Below the pieces are notes generated by a model that was given only the letters and a program-made list of their open reading frames with translations, was not told where the DNA came from and did not search any database. Made by a program: the position numbers and the translations under genes. Below, one piece after another: positions 1 to 8,178 of a DNA stretch of 13,002 nucleotides. Source of the stretch: Lachnospiraceae bacterium UBA6403 (GTDB taxonomy: Bacteria > Bacillota > Clostridia > Lachnospirales > Lachnospiraceae); contig DJPV01000059.1 in assembly GCA_002437435.1 (NCBI GenBank), positions 1 to 13,002 on the forward strand, read 5' to 3'. How positions within the stretch are numbered: position 1 is the stretch's first letter; the number at the start of each line of letters is the position of its first letter.

Positions 1-569
1 AAATAATCTTCCTGCGGTCCTGCGATCACATGGATCAATGTTTCTTTCCGGTGGGATAATTCCATATCCTCAAATCTGCGGTACATTGCAGGAAGTTCGG
101 TTTTCGGTGATTTGAACAACAGCCGATCCCCTGCCTGAAGCTTTCTTCCATCCTTACCTCCAATATGGCATTTCATATCAGTGGAAGCGCTTCCCAGAAC
201 GGAATCTGCCTGTATTCCTCCGGCAAATGCGATATAACTCCGAACACCATTGGTGGCACAGCCAAGATGAAGTACATCTCCTTTTCGTCCAAGGTAGGTA
301 TGATACGGTGACAATCCGATCTGGTTCAACTGCATCTGCATATCTGCACCTGTAACTGCAAACAGGCAGTCGGCTTCAAACATAAGCTCAGGTCCCAGCA
401 TCGTACATTCCAGCACTGCTTCGTCTTCTGTATTTCCAAGCAGGATATTTGCAAGGCGCATCGAAGTCTGATCCATTGCACCGGAAACAGGAATCCCCTG
501 ATGTTCATATCCATATCTACCGGCATCCTGAATAGTCGTCAGCAATCCGCCATTTCGTACCTGTACCAT
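1..569 (-). CDS. pxpC: 5-oxoprolinase subunit PxpC (KipA-type), partial at left edge
   Basis: This reading frame is open from the ATG at 569 to the window edge (189 codons) and lacks its C-terminus. The N-terminus contains TIQDAGRYGYEHQGIPVSG followed by AMDQTSMRLANILLGN, the hallmark of the biotin-dependent-carboxyltransferase-like PxpC/KipA family. A later stretch, YIAFAGGIQ near residue 115, also fits. In known systems PxpA, PxpB and PxpC together open 5-oxoproline to glutamate using ATP, in the cytoplasm. In Bacillus subtilis the KipA/KipI pair also affects the kinase KinA. The ATG is preceded by AGAAGGGAG with 8 nt spacing; an upstream ATG at 577 is out of frame. It lies 42 nt downstream of pxpB and is last of the visible operon genes. 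The full family length is about 330 residues, so roughly 140 residues lie outside. Confidence 0.93.
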   Translation of the reverse strand, partial: MVQVRNGGLLTTIQDAGRYGYEHQGIPVSGAMDQTSMRLANILLGNTEDEAVLECTMLGPELMFEADCLFAVTGADMQMQLNQIGLSPYHTYLGRKGDVLHLGCATNGVRSYIAFAGGIQADSVLGSASTDMKCHIGGKDGRKLQAGDRLLFKSPKTELPAMYRRFEDMELSHRKETLIHVIAGPQEDY

Positions 570-611
570 CTCGCCATCTCCCTTCTGTTGTCCTGCTGTC
601 TCTTTTTTAAG

Positions 612-1331
612 CTATCCTTCATATGTCCTACAGTGGTATTCTCCCACTACATCAAGTTGTTTTATCTCTTCAAATTCGTTCTTATCAATGCGGATAAAGC
701 GGATATATTCTCCGGCTTCAAATAACACCGGTATATCCCTGTGCGGATTATAAATCGTAACCGGAGTCCGCCCGATCAACTGCCAGCCTCCCGGTGATTC
801 CACCGGATAAATACCGGTCTGCATCCCTGCTATCCCGACACTTCCTGCCGGAATCTGAAGTCTGGGCTCTTTTAGTCTTGGAACAGCTATGCTCTCATCC
901 ATTCCTCCAAGATATGGAAATCCCGGAAGAAATCCCAGCATATATATCAGATAATCCCGGCTGCTGTGCCGCCTTATGATCTCATCCACAGATAGTCCTG
1001 CATGTGCCGCCACAGTTTCTATATCCATTCCATATTCAGCTTCGTAACAGACCGGAATCTCAATTATTTTCTTCATTCGTTCTCCGGTATCTGCATACAA
1101 TACGCAATGTTCCACCAGCTTTATCAATCTCCGATACTCCATCTTCTTCGGATCGTAATCGATCAGCACAGATCGGTAGGTTGGTATCATATCCCGGATT
1201 CCTGCCTGCGGATGCTTCTTCAATTCTGTACACAAGCCCTTTACCCTGGCATTTATCGTTTCTGAGATCTGATCGCCAAACTCTACGACAATTCCTTTAT
1301 CTCCCGCCAGTAAAATTCTATAATCATCCAT
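612..1331 (-). CDS. pxpB: 5-oxoprolinase subunit PxpB (KipI-type)
   Basis: This is a 239-residue protein of normal family length (about 230-240). Key family motifs are GFLPGFPYLGG at residues 133-143, IPAGSVGIAG around 160-169 and SPGGWQLIGRTP at 179-190, all typical of the carboxyltransferase domain subdomain 1 found in PxpB/KipI. It should pair with PxpC to form the ATP-dependent 5-oxoprolinase, with PxpA as third subunit; PxpA is not in the window. The start at 1331 is chosen because GGGAGG sits 4 nt upstream. A TTG at 1355 and an ATG at 1343 are in frame, but the latter overlaps the ribosome binding site. It follows the D-glutamate cyclase-like gene after a 68 nt gap. In B. subtilis, KipI can inhibit the sporulation kinase KinA, so a regulatory role is an alternative, but the paired pxpC and cyclase-like gene favour metabolism. 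Confidence 0.93.
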   Translation of the reverse strand: MDDYRILLAGDKGIVVEFGDQISETINARVKGLCTELKKHPQAGIRDMIPTYRSVLIDYDPKKMEYRRLIKLVEHCVLYADTGERMKKIIEIPVCYEAEYGMDIETVAAHAGLSVDEIIRRHSSRDYLIYMLGFLPGFPYLGGMDESIAVPRLKEPRLQIPAGSVGIAGMQTGIYPVESPGGWQLIGRTPVTIYNPHRDIPVLFEAGEYIRFIRIDKNEFEEIKQLDVVGEYHCRTYEG

Positions 1332-1399
1332 GCTGCCTCCCATTTTGCTAACCAAAATCCTCTTTTACTATATTCAAAGTGTCTTCATTCTTTACCGGA

Positions 1400-2221
1400 T
1401 CATGTTCCTGCATTTGCAAGATCTGTTAAGATTCCCCGTTCTACTTCAACCGGAAATCCATCCACTGACATCTTACATTCCCTGCTGATGCCATCCACAC
1501 AGCCTTCTGATACCAGAAGTCTGTAATACTGTTCCACATCTTCATATACCGGCATCAGTCTTATATCTGCTGCCTTCTGCAGTTCATGAATCAGCCCATA
1601 AGCTGCCCAGTTTGATACCGTAGCGATCATCAGATAATTAACCGGAACAACCGATGGTTCGATCGGAAGTATACCGGAAATCTTGTCATGAAGATTCCCC
1701 ATCCCGGCTTCATTTCCACCATCACCGATCCCAAATGTCGGAATTCCCATATCATTTGCCATCAGGATAATGGAATCCAGGCCGGCCACATGTTCTTTTA
1801 TACTGATGCCACGCATATTTGTATAATCGCCCTGACTGTTTCTTCCACAATATTCGATCGACAGACAGAACACAGGAGCATACCGTTTTATCAATCTGTG
1901 ACATATATCCTCTGTACAGGAATCTATATGAACCGTTTCTATATCACGGAACAGATCACCGACATATCCATCTGTTAAGATCACCGGAGTGAATCCCAAT
2001 GCTTCAAATGCCTTTGCAAGAAAATACGCTCCGGTCGGTCCATCCGTTTCCGGATGCCCTCCAACATAAAATCCGGTCAGGATCAGCACATTTCCTTTTG
2101 GCAGCTTCATGATCTTTTCTGCCGACTGTCGATAAAAATGTCCCGGAAGTGCATGCATTAACAGATTCATTCCCCGATTGCCATATCTAAGTACAACTTC
2201 TTCTGTATCCACCTTAATCAA
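1400..2221 (-). CDS. DUF4392 / D-glutamate cyclase C-terminal-domain protein
   Basis: This 273-residue protein resembles the DUF4392 family, the C-terminal half of D-glutamate cyclase (DGLUCY), which converts D-glutamate to 5-oxo-D-proline. Visible conserved segments are LTGFYVGGHPETDGPTGAY (residues 48-66), SIEYCGRN around 121-128 and GIGDGGNEAGMGN at 164-176. The N-terminal DUF1445 half found in the mammalian enzyme is absent here and is not seen elsewhere in the window, so cyclase activity is inferred, not proven. The start codon is TTG at 2221, with AAAGG about 5 nt upstream. The gene begins 8 nt inside the end of the kinase-like gene, suggesting translational coupling. Its position directly before pxpB and pxpC (which act on 5-oxoproline) supports a glutamate/5-oxoproline role. 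The family assignment is fairly sure; the exact reaction is not. Confidence 0.82.
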   Translation of the reverse strand: MIKVDTEEVVLRYGNRGMNLLMHALPGHFYRQSAEKIMKLPKGNVLILTGFYVGGHPETDGPTGAYFLAKAFEALGFTPVILTDGYVGDLFRDIETVHIDSCTEDICHRLIKRYAPVFCLSIEYCGRNSQGDYTNMRGISIKEHVAGLDSIILMANDMGIPTFGIGDGGNEAGMGNLHDKISGILPIEPSVVPVNYLMIATVSNWAAYGLIHELQKAADIRLMPVYEDVEQYYRLLVSEGCVDGISRECKMSVDGFPVEVERGILTDLANAGT

Positions 2222-2843
2222 TCCATCCTTTGAGTTTCAAATATTCTTTGATAAAATCTACGCACTGTTCATAGGTCAGCTTTGCCGTATTCAGGCACAG
2301 ATCATAGTTATATGGATCCTCCCATTTCTTTCCGGTATGGTATCTGTAATATTCCCGACGATATTTATCCAGTGTATATACACGTTTCTTTGCTTCTTTC
2401 TCTGTAATACCCAGGCGCTTCATCTCTTTCTGTATACAATTCTCCTCCGGTGCATATATAAAAATGCTGACCATATTGGGATAATCCTTTAATATAAAAT
2501 CGGCTGCACGTCCGATACAGATATATGACTCATTTTCCGCAAGCTCTTTTAACACCTTTGCCTGAAATGAAAAAAGCTGGTCATTGGAAGGGATATCCTC
2601 CGGATGTTCCATCGGGATCGGCTGACCGGTATATACTTTTCTGGTTACTTTATAAAGAATACTGTTCTTCATTGTCTCATCCGCATTTGCAAATACCGCC
2701 TCATTGATTCCCTGATCATCTGCCGCCAGCCTGAGAAGATTCCTGTCATACATATTGATATTCAAATCTCTGGAAAGCATCGTGCTGATCGTTGTCGCGC
2801 CGCTTCCGCATGTTCTGGTTATAGCTATGATAAAGTTCTTCAT
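2214..2843 (-). CDS. Cytidylate kinase-like P-loop protein
   Basis: This 209-residue protein has an N-terminal phosphate-binding loop, CGSGATTIS at residues 12-20, and the late motif GKKWEDPYNYDLCLNT, both typical of the cytidylate kinase-like family (Pfam Cytidylate_kin2). It is distinct from the housekeeping Cmk: the loop has GSGATT rather than the usual GxxGSGKS form, so the conventional P-loop lysine is replaced. The substrate is unknown. The start ATG at 2843 overlaps the stop of the serine hydrolase gene by 4 nt (ATGA), with AAAGGAG about 7 nt upstream. Its stop overlaps the next start by 8 nt. This double overlap makes cotranslation with the hydrolase and the cyclase-like protein likely. 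It could be a nucleotide kinase, a small-molecule kinase or a nucleotide-dependent regulator; nothing in the sequence decides between them. Confidence 0.85.
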   Translation of the reverse strand: MKNFIIAITRTCGSGATTISTMLSRDLNINMYDRNLLRLAADDQGINEAVFANADETMKNSILYKVTRKVYTGQPIPMEHPEDIPSNDQLFSFQAKVLKELAENESYICIGRAADFILKDYPNMVSIFIYAPEENCIQKEMKRLGITEKEAKKRVYTLDKYRREYYRYHTGKKWEDPYNYDLCLNTAKLTYEQCVDFIKEYLKLKGWID

Positions 2844-4291
2844 TCTGTCTCTCCTTTCTCAAATTCCAATGCCGGAAGACTTCGTTCCAGTGGAATCTGA
2901 ACCGCACACACAATTCCTTCTTTCCATATAAAGCTGACCGGAAGTCTGTAAAACTCCGTATCTGCGATCAGTCCATCTACGATATAATGATCCTTTGTCA
3001 CTTTTAAAAGCGGTCGGCGGAATGCCTTAAATACCAGCACTCCCTGTGTTCCTTCTTTCATGATCTCTATGTCCGGATATCCATTCAGGTGATAACACCC
3101 ACAGAAAACTTCCGGAAAATCTGCTGCTGTCTGCTCAGGCTCCCAGCTGTCCGGAACCAGATCAATATCATGGTTCGTACCCGGATATACCATAAAATAT
3201 TGTTCCAGCCAGTTTATCTCTATATGCGGTAATTCCGGTTCTAACAGACGGTCGATCACGGTACTTAAGATGGCATCTTCAAATATCGCACCTGCTCCAT
3301 GACCGTTCATCAGCATGGCAACACTGATGCCATATTCCGGTAAGTATGCCTGTAAAGAACAAAAGCCCAGTGTTCCTCCATGGTGATACTGGATCTGAAC
3401 CCCTCTGTAATCCCGGATAAACCATCCAAGTCCATAACAGACCGGCATACAGCCCGGTTCAAATGGATATTCTTCACCTTCAAAGATCACCTGTGGCTCA
3501 TGGATCATCTGCATCATCTTTTCGGAAACAAGCCGTTTCCCGTTCCAGACACCTTTCTGTATATGAAACTGCAGCCATTTTGTCAGATCCTCTGTCGTTG
3601 AAACGATAGATCCCGATGCACGTTCCTTTGGTGCGATCGAAGTCAGTCTCTGTCCATCCTTATATCCTTCTGCAAGATCTGTTCCTGTAGGAACTTCTTC
3701 CAGACTCACATATGTATGTGTCATACCAAGCGGGATCAGAATTCGTTCTTTTATCAATTCACCCCAGCTCTTTCCTGTCACAAGTTCTTCGATATACCCG
3801 GCTAATATATACATCACATTGTTATATTCCGGGCGCGTCCGAAACGGAACAACCGCATCCAGGTAGCGGATGTTCTTCATATAATCTGCTTCTGTAAGCT
3901 TATAATTCGGCCATGTAAAATCATGACCGGCAAGCCCTGTCCGATGCAGAAAGATGTCCCGCAATGTGACATGTGATCCTGCATATTCATCTTTCATTGT
4001 AAAATCAGGAATATAGGCAACGATCGGTTCATCCAGATCGAGCAGCCCTACATCTGCAAGCATAGCTGCGACCAGAACCGTAAATGACTTGGTACAGGAT
4101 GCGATACAGAATCGTGTTTCTGTTGTCACTGATTCTGCATGACAGAAGCCATTTCCTGATGTTTTGTCTGCTTCTGTAAACACCTTCTGACCAAAGGCTT
4201 CATCATATAGGATCTTCCCATTTCTGGCTACCGTAATCTGACAGCCGGGAATTTTCCATTTTCTGAGTTCTTCTTCCATCGAATATTCCAT
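2840..4291 (-). CDS. Serine hydrolase, beta-lactamase class C fold (peptidase S12-like)
   Basis: This 483-residue protein of the class C beta-lactamase / D-aminopeptidase / esterase superfamily has the three expected catalytic elements. They are Ser65-Cys-Thr-Lys68 (SxxK) in FCIASCTKSF, Tyr156-Asn-Asn158 (YxN) in EYNNVMY, and His-Gly-Gly at 304-306 in HHGGTLGF. HRTGL near 117 is also typical. There is no signal peptide or membrane segment, so it should act in the cytoplasm, unlike a resistance beta-lactamase. About 120 residues after the catalytic domain probably form a beta-rich C-terminal domain. The start at 4291 is set by AGGAGG with 7 nt spacing; the in-frame ATG at 4321 has no comparable site. 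It lies 54 nt after the importer ATPase gene. The inferred role is cleavage of an imported peptide, perhaps one with a D-residue; esterase or amidase activity is an alternative. Confidence 0.88.
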   Translation of the reverse strand: MEYSMEEELRKWKIPGCQITVARNGKILYDEAFGQKVFTEADKTSGNGFCHAESVTTETRFCIASCTKSFTVLVAAMLADVGLLDLDEPIVAYIPDFTMKDEYAGSHVTLRDIFLHRTGLAGHDFTWPNYKLTEADYMKNIRYLDAVVPFRTRPEYNNVMYILAGYIEELVTGKSWGELIKERILIPLGMTHTYVSLEEVPTGTDLAEGYKDGQRLTSIAPKERASGSIVSTTEDLTKWLQFHIQKGVWNGKRLVSEKMMQMIHEPQVIFEGEEYPFEPGCMPVCYGLGWFIRDYRGVQIQYHHGGTLGFCSLQAYLPEYGISVAMLMNGHGAGAIFEDAILSTVIDRLLEPELPHIEINWLEQYFMVYPGTNHDIDLVPDSWEPEQTAADFPEVFCGCYHLNGYPDIEIMKEGTQGVLVFKAFRRPLLKVTKDHYIVDGLIADTEFYRLPVSFIWKEGIVCAVQIPLERSLPALEFEKGETE

Positions 4292-4345
4292 ACGGGCACC
4301 TCCTGTTTTGACTGCATTCATAGATATCTGACCGATATCCGGATA

Positions 4346-5347
4346 TTATTCTGAATATCTTGGATAGTGGCAGGCAACCGATCTTCCCGGTGCGATCTCA
4401 TGAAGCTCCGGTACTTCTGTCTTGCATTTCTCCGTTGCAAATGGACATCTTGGATGGAATCTGCAGCCGGATGGAACATGGATCGGACTTGGTGTCTCGC
4501 CTTCAATTACATATTCACGTTCTTTGTCATAGGGATTCATAACTGGTGCAGCCTTGATCAGAATATCAGTATATGGATGTGCCGGATGCTCAAATAATGC
4601 ATCTGTCGGTGCTGTCTCAACAATGACTCCCAGATACATAACGATCACCCGGTCGGAGATATATTCCACAACACGAAGATCATGGGAGATAAATAACATC
4701 GTCAGGTTCAGCTTCTCTTTTAATTCCTGCATCAGATTGATAACCTGTGCCTGTATCGACATATCAAGTGCAGATACCGGCTCATCAGCGATCAGGAATT
4801 CCGGATTCATGGCAAGTGCTCTCGCAATTCCGATTCTCTGCCGCTGTCCGCCGGAGAACTCTCCCGGATAACGGTCTAATGCATATTCCGGCATACCAAC
4901 CATATTTAACAGTTCTTTCGTACGGGCTTCCCGCTCATCTTTTTTACACAATTTATGTACATCTAAGATCTCGTAAAAGATCTGTCGAATTGTCATCTTC
5001 GGGTTCAGGGAAGAATACGGATCCTGAAAAACCATCTGCATATGAAACCGAAGATTGTGCAGCTTGTGCTGAGGAAGCTTTGCGATATCTTCACCTTCAA
5101 ACCGGATATTACCGGAGGTCGGATCATATAACCGGATCAGTGCTTTTGATAAGGTACTCTTACCACAGCCGCTTTCTCCAACCAGACCGATCGTTTCACC
5201 CTTATTTACCTGAAAGCTGACACCGTCAACTGCCTTGATATAACTCACAGGCTTTCTTGCTACTATATCAAATAAGGTCTGCTTGAGCGGAAAATACATA
5301 CACAGGTCCTTTACGGATAAGATTGTTTCTGTCTCACTGTTACTCAT
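4346..5347 (-). CDS. dppF: Peptide ABC transporter ATP-binding protein (DppF/OppF type)
   Basis: This 333-residue ATPase subunit powers a dipeptide/oligopeptide importer at the inner face of the membrane. It has Walker A GESGCGKST (57-65), Q-loop VFQDPYSSLNP (Gln108), signature FSGGQRQR (164-171), Walker B FLIADEP (184-190) and switch His222. The C-terminal oligopeptide-transporter extension carries Cys295, Cys301, Cys308 and Cys326 in CRFHPRCPFATEKC and ACHYP. The start at 5347 overlaps the end of dppD by 8 nt and has GGAGG 8 nt upstream. The N-terminus (LCMYFPLKQTLFDIV, with a linker before the first strand) matches the F rather than the D subunit. It should form a heterodimer with the preceding DppD. 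The imported peptide cannot be read from the sequence. Confidence 0.96.
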   Translation of the reverse strand: MSNSETETILSVKDLCMYFPLKQTLFDIVARKPVSYIKAVDGVSFQVNKGETIGLVGESGCGKSTLSKALIRLYDPTSGNIRFEGEDIAKLPQHKLHNLRFHMQMVFQDPYSSLNPKMTIRQIFYEILDVHKLCKKDEREARTKELLNMVGMPEYALDRYPGEFSGGQRQRIGIARALAMNPEFLIADEPVSALDMSIQAQVINLMQELKEKLNLTMLFISHDLRVVEYISDRVIVMYLGVIVETAPTDALFEHPAHPYTDILIKAAPVMNPYDKEREYVIEGETPSPIHVPSGCRFHPRCPFATEKCKTEVPELHEIAPGRSVACHYPRYSE

Positions 5348-6359
5348 GTCCGCTTCCTCCTTTCGCTTTCTCGATCACGCCTTCTACATCCTTCATCTTG
5401 TCAATGAAATGACATCTGGAAAAATGTCCCGGTGATACCTCCTGCATTTCAGGGAATTTCTTTTTACAGATTTCTTCACAATAACTGCATCTTGGATGGA
5501 ATGGACATCCACTCGGCATATCATAGAGGTTTGGTGGTGCTCCTTTGATCGAATTCAGTTTCTCTCCCTTTTTCTCGCTGTTCGGCAGAGAAGACATTAG
5601 TCCATAGGTATATGGATGACGGGGTTTGGAGAAAATCTCCCCGATGTCTGCCTGCTCCATAATATAGCCTGCATACATAACCGCGATCCGGTCACACATC
5701 TGTGCTGCAACACCCATGTCATGTGTAACTAATATCATGCTCATGTTTAATTCTTTCCGAAGCTTCATCATCAGTTTGATGATCTGATCCTGTATCGTAA
5801 CATCAAGAGCAGTCGTCGGTTCATCAGCTAACAGCAGGTGTGGATTTGCTGCAAGTGCGATCGCGATCATCGCACGCTGTCTCATACCGCCACTGAACTC
5901 ATGCGGATAACAGTCCATTCGGGTTTCAGGAGAGGAAATACCAACCATACGAAGCAGTTCGATTCCCCGCTCTTCCTTCTGTTTCTTCGTCATGCCCTTA
6001 TCTTTCATTGACTCTGTAAGCTGGGTACGGATCTTTACGATCGGGTTCAGCGTCGCCATTGGTTCCTGAAAGATCATTCCGATCTCATGTCCGCGAACCG
6101 TTGTCCATTTTCTTTTTCCAAGACCTACCAGCTCATGCCCTTTATACATGATACTTCCATTTATGATCTTTCCGGGCGGCTGGATCAGTCCGATCAGGGA
6201 ACGACAGGTCACACTCTTACCACAGCCACTTTCTCCGATCAGTCCGAAAACTTCACCTTCATTTACAGTAAAGCTGACATCACCTACTGCATTTACTACT
6301 TTGCCGTCTTTTTTAAATATCGTCTGCAAATGTTCGACTTTCAGTAATTCATTTCCCAT
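5340..6359 (-). CDS. dppD: Peptide ABC transporter ATP-binding protein (DppD/OppD type)
   Basis: This 339-residue ATPase subunit of the same importer has Walker A GESGCGKS (42-49), Q-loop MIFQEPMATLNP (Gln98), signature FSGGMRQR (155-162), Walker B LLLADEP (175-181) and switch His213. Four cysteines (285, 291, 298, 316) lie in the C-terminal extension, in CPFHPRCSYCEEIC and RCHF, with the same spacing as in the partner ATPase up to the third. Methionine after SGG and the direct start at the first strand fit the D subunit. The ATG at 6359 has AGGAGG 7 nt upstream, and that AGGAGG begins inside the TAG stop of dppC. Its stop overlaps dppF by 8 nt, so the two ATPases are probably made in equal amounts by coupled translation. 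Confidence 0.96.
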   Translation of the reverse strand: MGNELLKVEHLQTIFKKDGKVVNAVGDVSFTVNEGEVFGLIGESGCGKSVTCRSLIGLIQPPGKIINGSIMYKGHELVGLGKRKWTTVRGHEIGMIFQEPMATLNPIVKIRTQLTESMKDKGMTKKQKEERGIELLRMVGISSPETRMDCYPHEFSGGMRQRAMIAIALAANPHLLLADEPTTALDVTIQDQIIKLMMKLRKELNMSMILVTHDMGVAAQMCDRIAVMYAGYIMEQADIGEIFSKPRHPYTYGLMSSLPNSEKKGEKLNSIKGAPPNLYDMPSGCPFHPRCSYCEEICKKKFPEMQEVSPGHFSRCHFIDKMKDVEGVIEKAKGGSGHE

Positions 6360-6370
6360 ATCTATTCCTC

Positions 6371-7198
6371 CTAGCGGTCCTTCACACCCATCTTCTTTGC
6401 CAGTCCGTTACCAAACAGACTGATCGCAATACCTACAACTGCCAATGCCAGACCAGGGAATGTAGCAGTCCACCATGCGGATGTGATATAAGCCCTTCCT
6501 TCAGATATCATGGATCCCCATTCAGGCGTTGGTGGCTGAACACCTAAGCCCAAGAAACTCATGGAAGCTGCCATCAGCATACAGAGCATGATATCGGAAA
6601 TACCATATACAAATGCGGATCCGATAACATTTGGCAGGATATGCCGGATCATGATCCTCCAATCAGAAAATCCAAGGATCTTCGCCGCCTGAACGTATTC
6701 TGAATTCTTCTCGACTAAAACTTCGCTTCGTACAAGCTTTGCATATTCACGCCAGCCAACAAGCCAGATCGCGATAAACAGATTCTTCATGTTTGCGCCA
6801 AGGATCGTAACGATCAGTATCATTAATACGATAAATGGAAATGCTGTCACAACATCCAGGATTCTCATGATGATTGCATCTACTATCTTGCCGTAATATG
6901 CAGATATCAGGCCAACCAAACTACCAATGATAAATGGAACCAGCATAGCCAGAAGTCCGATCAGAAGATCGATCCTTGCACCGTATAATACTCTTGCAAA
7001 AATATCCCGACCATAGTTATCTGTTCCGAACGGATGGGCTGCACATGGCTTCATCATCAGTGCTGTCATATCCTGTGTATTCGGATCGTATTTTGTAAAA
7101 AGTCCCGGAAACAGAGCCATAAAAACAATCAAAATCAAGGCAATCACGGACAGTTTAAAAAGCCAGTCTCCCGTTTTTGGTTTCTTTAATTTCATCAT
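6371..7198 (-). CDS. dppC: Peptide ABC transporter permease (DppC type)
   Basis: This 275-residue inner-membrane permease has an N-terminal membrane segment near residues 16-31. The family motif HPFGTDNYGRDIFAR lies at 55-69, and five further hydrophobic segments follow. The cytoplasmic ATPase-docking (EAA) loop is around 167-190, in EYVQAAKILGFSDWRIMIRH. A late conserved segment, SFLGLGVQPPTPEWG, is at 214-228. Length and motifs fit the C subunit of dipeptide/oligopeptide importers. The start at 7198 is supported by AGGAGG with 7 nt spacing; a second ATG follows directly at 7195. It lies 15 nt after dppB and 11 nt before dppD, well inside the importer block. Confidence 0.96.
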   Translation of the reverse strand: MMKLKKPKTGDWLFKLSVIALILIVFMALFPGLFTKYDPNTQDMTALMMKPCAAHPFGTDNYGRDIFARVLYGARIDLLIGLLAMLVPFIIGSLVGLISAYYGKIVDAIIMRILDVVTAFPFIVLMILIVTILGANMKNLFIAIWLVGWREYAKLVRSEVLVEKNSEYVQAAKILGFSDWRIMIRHILPNVIGSAFVYGISDIMLCMLMAASMSFLGLGVQPPTPEWGSMISEGRAYITSAWWTATFPGLALAVVGIAISLFGNGLAKKMGVKDR

Positions 7199-7213
7199 TT
7201 TAACGCCTCCTGC

Positions 7214-8155
7214 CTACTGTAATTTCACACGCGGATCCAGGAACGAATACAGAATATCCGTCAGAAGATTGACCACGAGGACGATGATCGCAAATAACAT
7301 AACCAGTCCCTGTACCAGTGGATAATCTCTCTTTAATACTGCCTGCAACAGAAGATATCCAAGTCCCGGCAATGCAAATACGGACTCAATAACAACGCTT
7401 CCACTTAACATATTTGTAATTCGGATCAACAACAGGGTTACTGTTGATACCATTACATTCTTCATTACATAACGGGTACTGATGATCGAAGGCTTCAGTC
7501 CCTTACTGTATGCGAAGTTGACATAATCTTTCTTTACTATATTGGCAACACTGCTCTGAATATTTCTGGTCAGCAGTGAGATTGTTGCTACACTTGCGGT
7601 ACATGCCGGAAGAAATACCGACCGGATATGATCAAAGGTCGTAACACCCCAGCCGCCAACCGGGAATATATTTGTCTTTAATGCAAATCGAAGCAGCAAT
7701 AAAATTCCAAGCCAGAAATCAGGTACAGATAAAACAGCCAGTGATAATGCAGTTACTGTTTTTCCAAATATTGAATTCTCATATTTTCCTGAGAAATATC
7801 CGAGCGGGAAACTGATCGCTACAGCGATCAATGCAGTTGCACAGGTAAGCATCAGTGTTACTCCGATCTTCTGTGTGAACAATGCCCAGACAGTCTGATT
7901 AAATGTAATGGATGTACCGAAATCAAGATGCAATAACTGCTTCAGAAAAATGAAATATTGTACGATGAACGGTTCATTTAATCCCATCTTCTCCCGCATG
8001 GCATTCAGACTTTCTTCTGTAGCTTCCGAACCAGCCATCAGGGTTGCCGGATCACCGGGGATCAGTCGGATACTTGCAAATACGATGAAGGAAATAATGA
8101 TCAGAACCGGTATCATCTGTAAAATTCGTTTTAAAATATAACTGAACTGTTGCAT
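7214..8155 (-). CDS. dppB: Peptide ABC transporter permease (DppB type)
   Basis: This 313-residue permease pairs with DppC to form the membrane channel. The first membrane segment is at residues 11-31 and is followed by the family motif RLIPGDPA. The extracytoplasmic region ends in LLHLDFGTSITFNQTV, and further membrane segments lie near 98-121, 134-157, 182-197, 236-258 and 282-303. The ATPase-docking loop is around 209-231 (DYVNFAYSKGLK), then come the conserved FALPGLGYLLLQAVLKRDYP segment (260-279) and the C-terminal DPRVKL. It is a full-length, typical B subunit. The start at 8155 has TGAGG about 8 nt upstream. A GC-rich stem-loop separates it from the binding-protein gene. Confidence 0.96.
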   Translation of the reverse strand: MQQFSYILKRILQMIPVLIIISFIVFASIRLIPGDPATLMAGSEATEESLNAMREKMGLNEPFIVQYFIFLKQLLHLDFGTSITFNQTVWALFTQKIGVTLMLTCATALIAVAISFPLGYFSGKYENSIFGKTVTALSLAVLSVPDFWLGILLLLRFALKTNIFPVGGWGVTTFDHIRSVFLPACTASVATISLLTRNIQSSVANIVKKDYVNFAYSKGLKPSIISTRYVMKNVMVSTVTLLLIRITNMLSGSVVIESVFALPGLGYLLLQAVLKRDYPLVQGLVMLFAIIVLVVNLLTDILYSFLDPRVKLQ

Positions 8156-8178
8156 ATCTTATTCCTCATTTCATCTCA

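Noticed and set aside
1004..1351. 115-codon plus-strand reading frame opposite pxpB
   Set aside because: It lies wholly antisense to a gene with clear family motifs, has no ribosome binding site, and its composition is that of a complement shadow.
2840..4291. Antibiotic resistance beta-lactamase
   Set aside because: There is no signal peptide, the length is well above AmpC-type enzymes, and it sits in a peptide catabolic operon; a housekeeping peptidase or esterase fits better.
4292..4321. 10-codon N-terminal extension of the serine hydrolase
   Set aside because: The AGGAGG site lies within this stretch and points to the ATG at 4291.
4335..4346. Perfect 12 nt palindrome ATATCCGGATAT at the end of dppF
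   Set aside because: It is short, overlaps the stop codon and has no second copy or T-run; chance is a sufficient explanation.
4747..5220. 157-codon plus-strand reading frame opposite dppF
   Set aside because: It is antisense to an ATPase gene with all motifs intact; its length comes from the codon use of the real gene.
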